Shown: positions 5,296 through 6,023 of the stretch, in pieces
How the letters are laid out: every line of letters begins with the position of its first letter
How positions within the stretch are numbered: the stretch's first letter is position 1
DNA from: Anaerolineae bacterium
Lineage (GTDB): Bacteria > Chloroflexota > Anaerolineae > B4-G1 > SLSP01
Reading direction: 5' to 3'
Assembly: GCA_016927095.1 (NCBI GenBank)
Contig: JAFGNI010000217.1
Span: 1 to 6,023, forward strand
DNA: 6,023 nucleotides
Made by a program: the position numbers and the translations under genes
The notes under the pieces: model-generated
Database searches by the model: none
What the model was told of the DNA's origin: nothing
The model's input: the letters and a program-made list of their open reading frames with translations, nothing else

Positions 5296-6023
5296 CTACT
5301 CACCAGCCGGGACAGCCGGCACTGGATGCGGGTCGCTTGGGTCAGAGTCGGCAACCTTGCCTCGCCCCGCAATGTCAGGTGCGGCGCGGAAAAGCCACCT
5401 CAAGAGTGGCAGCGTCGCCAGGTTGACCACAGCCAGGATCCAGAAAACGGCGCGGAAGCCCAAGTCATCGCTGAGGGCGGTGGCGCCACCATCAGCCACA
5501 GCCGACCCCAAGTTGGAGATGCCCATCATGATCGCGAACATCGAAGCCGCGATCCGGGGGTCCGCGATATCCATAGCGAGTGCGAAGAACACGGTCTCCT
5601 GAAACGCCCACGCGATACCCCAGAGCAGGCCCAGGGCGATGACGGTACCGCTTCGTCCAGCCAGCCCGATGACGCCGGCTACGATCGAGATAGCGACTAC
5701 CGCACCACAAGCACTGGATTTTCGGGAGACTCTATCCAGCAGGAAGCCGCCACCCACGGCGCCCAGCACGGCACCCAGTCCCCGCAGTGCGCCGTAGTGA
5801 CCGATCAGGGCCTCGCTTGCGGCAAACTGCTCGCTCATGAAGTAAGTCACGAGACCGTCAACGCCGAAAGAGCCGAGCGAGTAGACAACTGCGTAGGCTG
5901 AGAACAGCAGGAATCGCCTGTTCCCCAGCTCACGGAATGCAGACCACTGGAAGCGCTGAGCAGCGTCTCGGACAGGCGGTTCTGGCAGCGCGACAACCCA
6001 CATCAAAGGTACCAACATCACAA
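5296..6023 (-). CDS. Major facilitator superfamily transporter, C-terminal half (5' partial)
   Basis: The frame is open through the right edge, so the N-terminal half lies outside the window. About 242 visible residues begin in a hydrophobic segment ending ALPEPP (probably TM6 and the start of the central loop). Six more hydrophobic helices follow, at about residues 36-62, 72-95, 103-122, 125-151, 157-182 and 189-211. Between the second and third of these lies GGFLLDRVSRK (90-101), which fits the MFS loop motif G-x-x-x-D-R-x-x-R-[KR] of the loop between TM8 and TM9. This is the fold of a 12-helix MFS carrier in the inner membrane. The segment FFALAMDIADPRIAASMF (145-162) recalls AmpG/PAT-type members, but I would not assign a substrate. 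The C-terminus is a short Pro/Asp-rich cytoplasmic tail. TAG at 5298-5296 is followed, after 70 bases, by the oxidoreductase on the same strand. The two may be co-transcribed, in which case the transporter probably imports the enzyme's substrate or a precursor. Confidence 0.88.
   Translation of the reverse strand, partial: VMLVPLMWVVALPEPPVRDAAQRFQWSAFRELGNRRFLLFSAYAVVYSLGSFGVDGLVTYFMSEQFAASEALIGHYGALRGLGAVLGAVGGGFLLDRVSRKSSACGAVVAISIVAGVIGLAGRSGTVIALGLLWGIAWAFQETVFFALAMDIADPRIAASMFAIMMGISNLGSAVADGGATALSDDLGFRAVFWILAVVNLATLPLLRWLFRAAPDIAGRGKVADSDPSDPHPVPAVPAGE

Noticed and set aside
5176..5901. Long open frame on the + strand opposite the MFS gene
   Set aside because: Its translation is rich in Gln, Asp, His and Arg with no hydrophobic core or motif. 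The opposite strand encodes a clear multi-helix transporter, so this is a GC-driven shadow.

Overview
The window (6,023 bp, GC-rich, densely coding) looks like a chromosomal fragment of an uncultured or little-studied bacterium. My best guess is a member of the Chloroflexota (Anaerolineae/Caldilineae/Chloroflexia type). The clues are a secreted protein ending in a VFLPLVSR-type tail, a Tad-type secretion locus carrying a very large VWA protein, and a neighbouring Gfo/Idh/MocA oxidoreductase plus MFS transporter. The tail is, from memory, common near the C-termini of secreted Chloroflexota proteins. The assignment is inference and cannot be settled from this sequence alone.

Left part (1-3908, + strand): four tightly packed genes that probably form one operon devoted to the cell surface. 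In order they are the 3' end of a secreted or surface beta-rich protein (1-366), a single-pass membrane protein with a PepSY-like exterior domain (366-992), a TadE-family pseudopilin-like protein (985-1668), and a 735-residue TadG-like protein (1701-3908). The last has a Tad N-terminal anchor and a von Willebrand A domain. The first three junctions are a 1-base stop/start overlap, an 8-base overlap and a 32-base gap. The VWA domain is the most unusual item. Its MIDAS motif is complete but split by about 330 residues that contain a possible calcium-binding DxDxDGxxD loop and a carbohydrate-binding-module-like beta-sandwich. A strong rho-independent terminator (3924-3967) ends the operon.

Right part (3981-6023, - strand): a convergent pair transcribed toward the first operon. 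The 5'-truncated gene (5296-6023) encodes the C-terminal half of an MFS transporter. A 70-base gap separates it from a complete Gfo/Idh/MocA-family NAD(P)-dependent oxidoreductase (3981-5225). A transporter followed by this type of oxidoreductase suggests uptake and oxidation of a sugar, inositol or sugar-acid derivative; the substrate cannot be read from the sequence. The gap holds three alternating ACGTGG-type arms that can form two mutually exclusive hairpins just upstream of a good ribosome binding site.

I see no RNA genes, CRISPR array, insertion sequence, phage gene or plasmid origin. No gene-free stretch exceeds about 75 bases.
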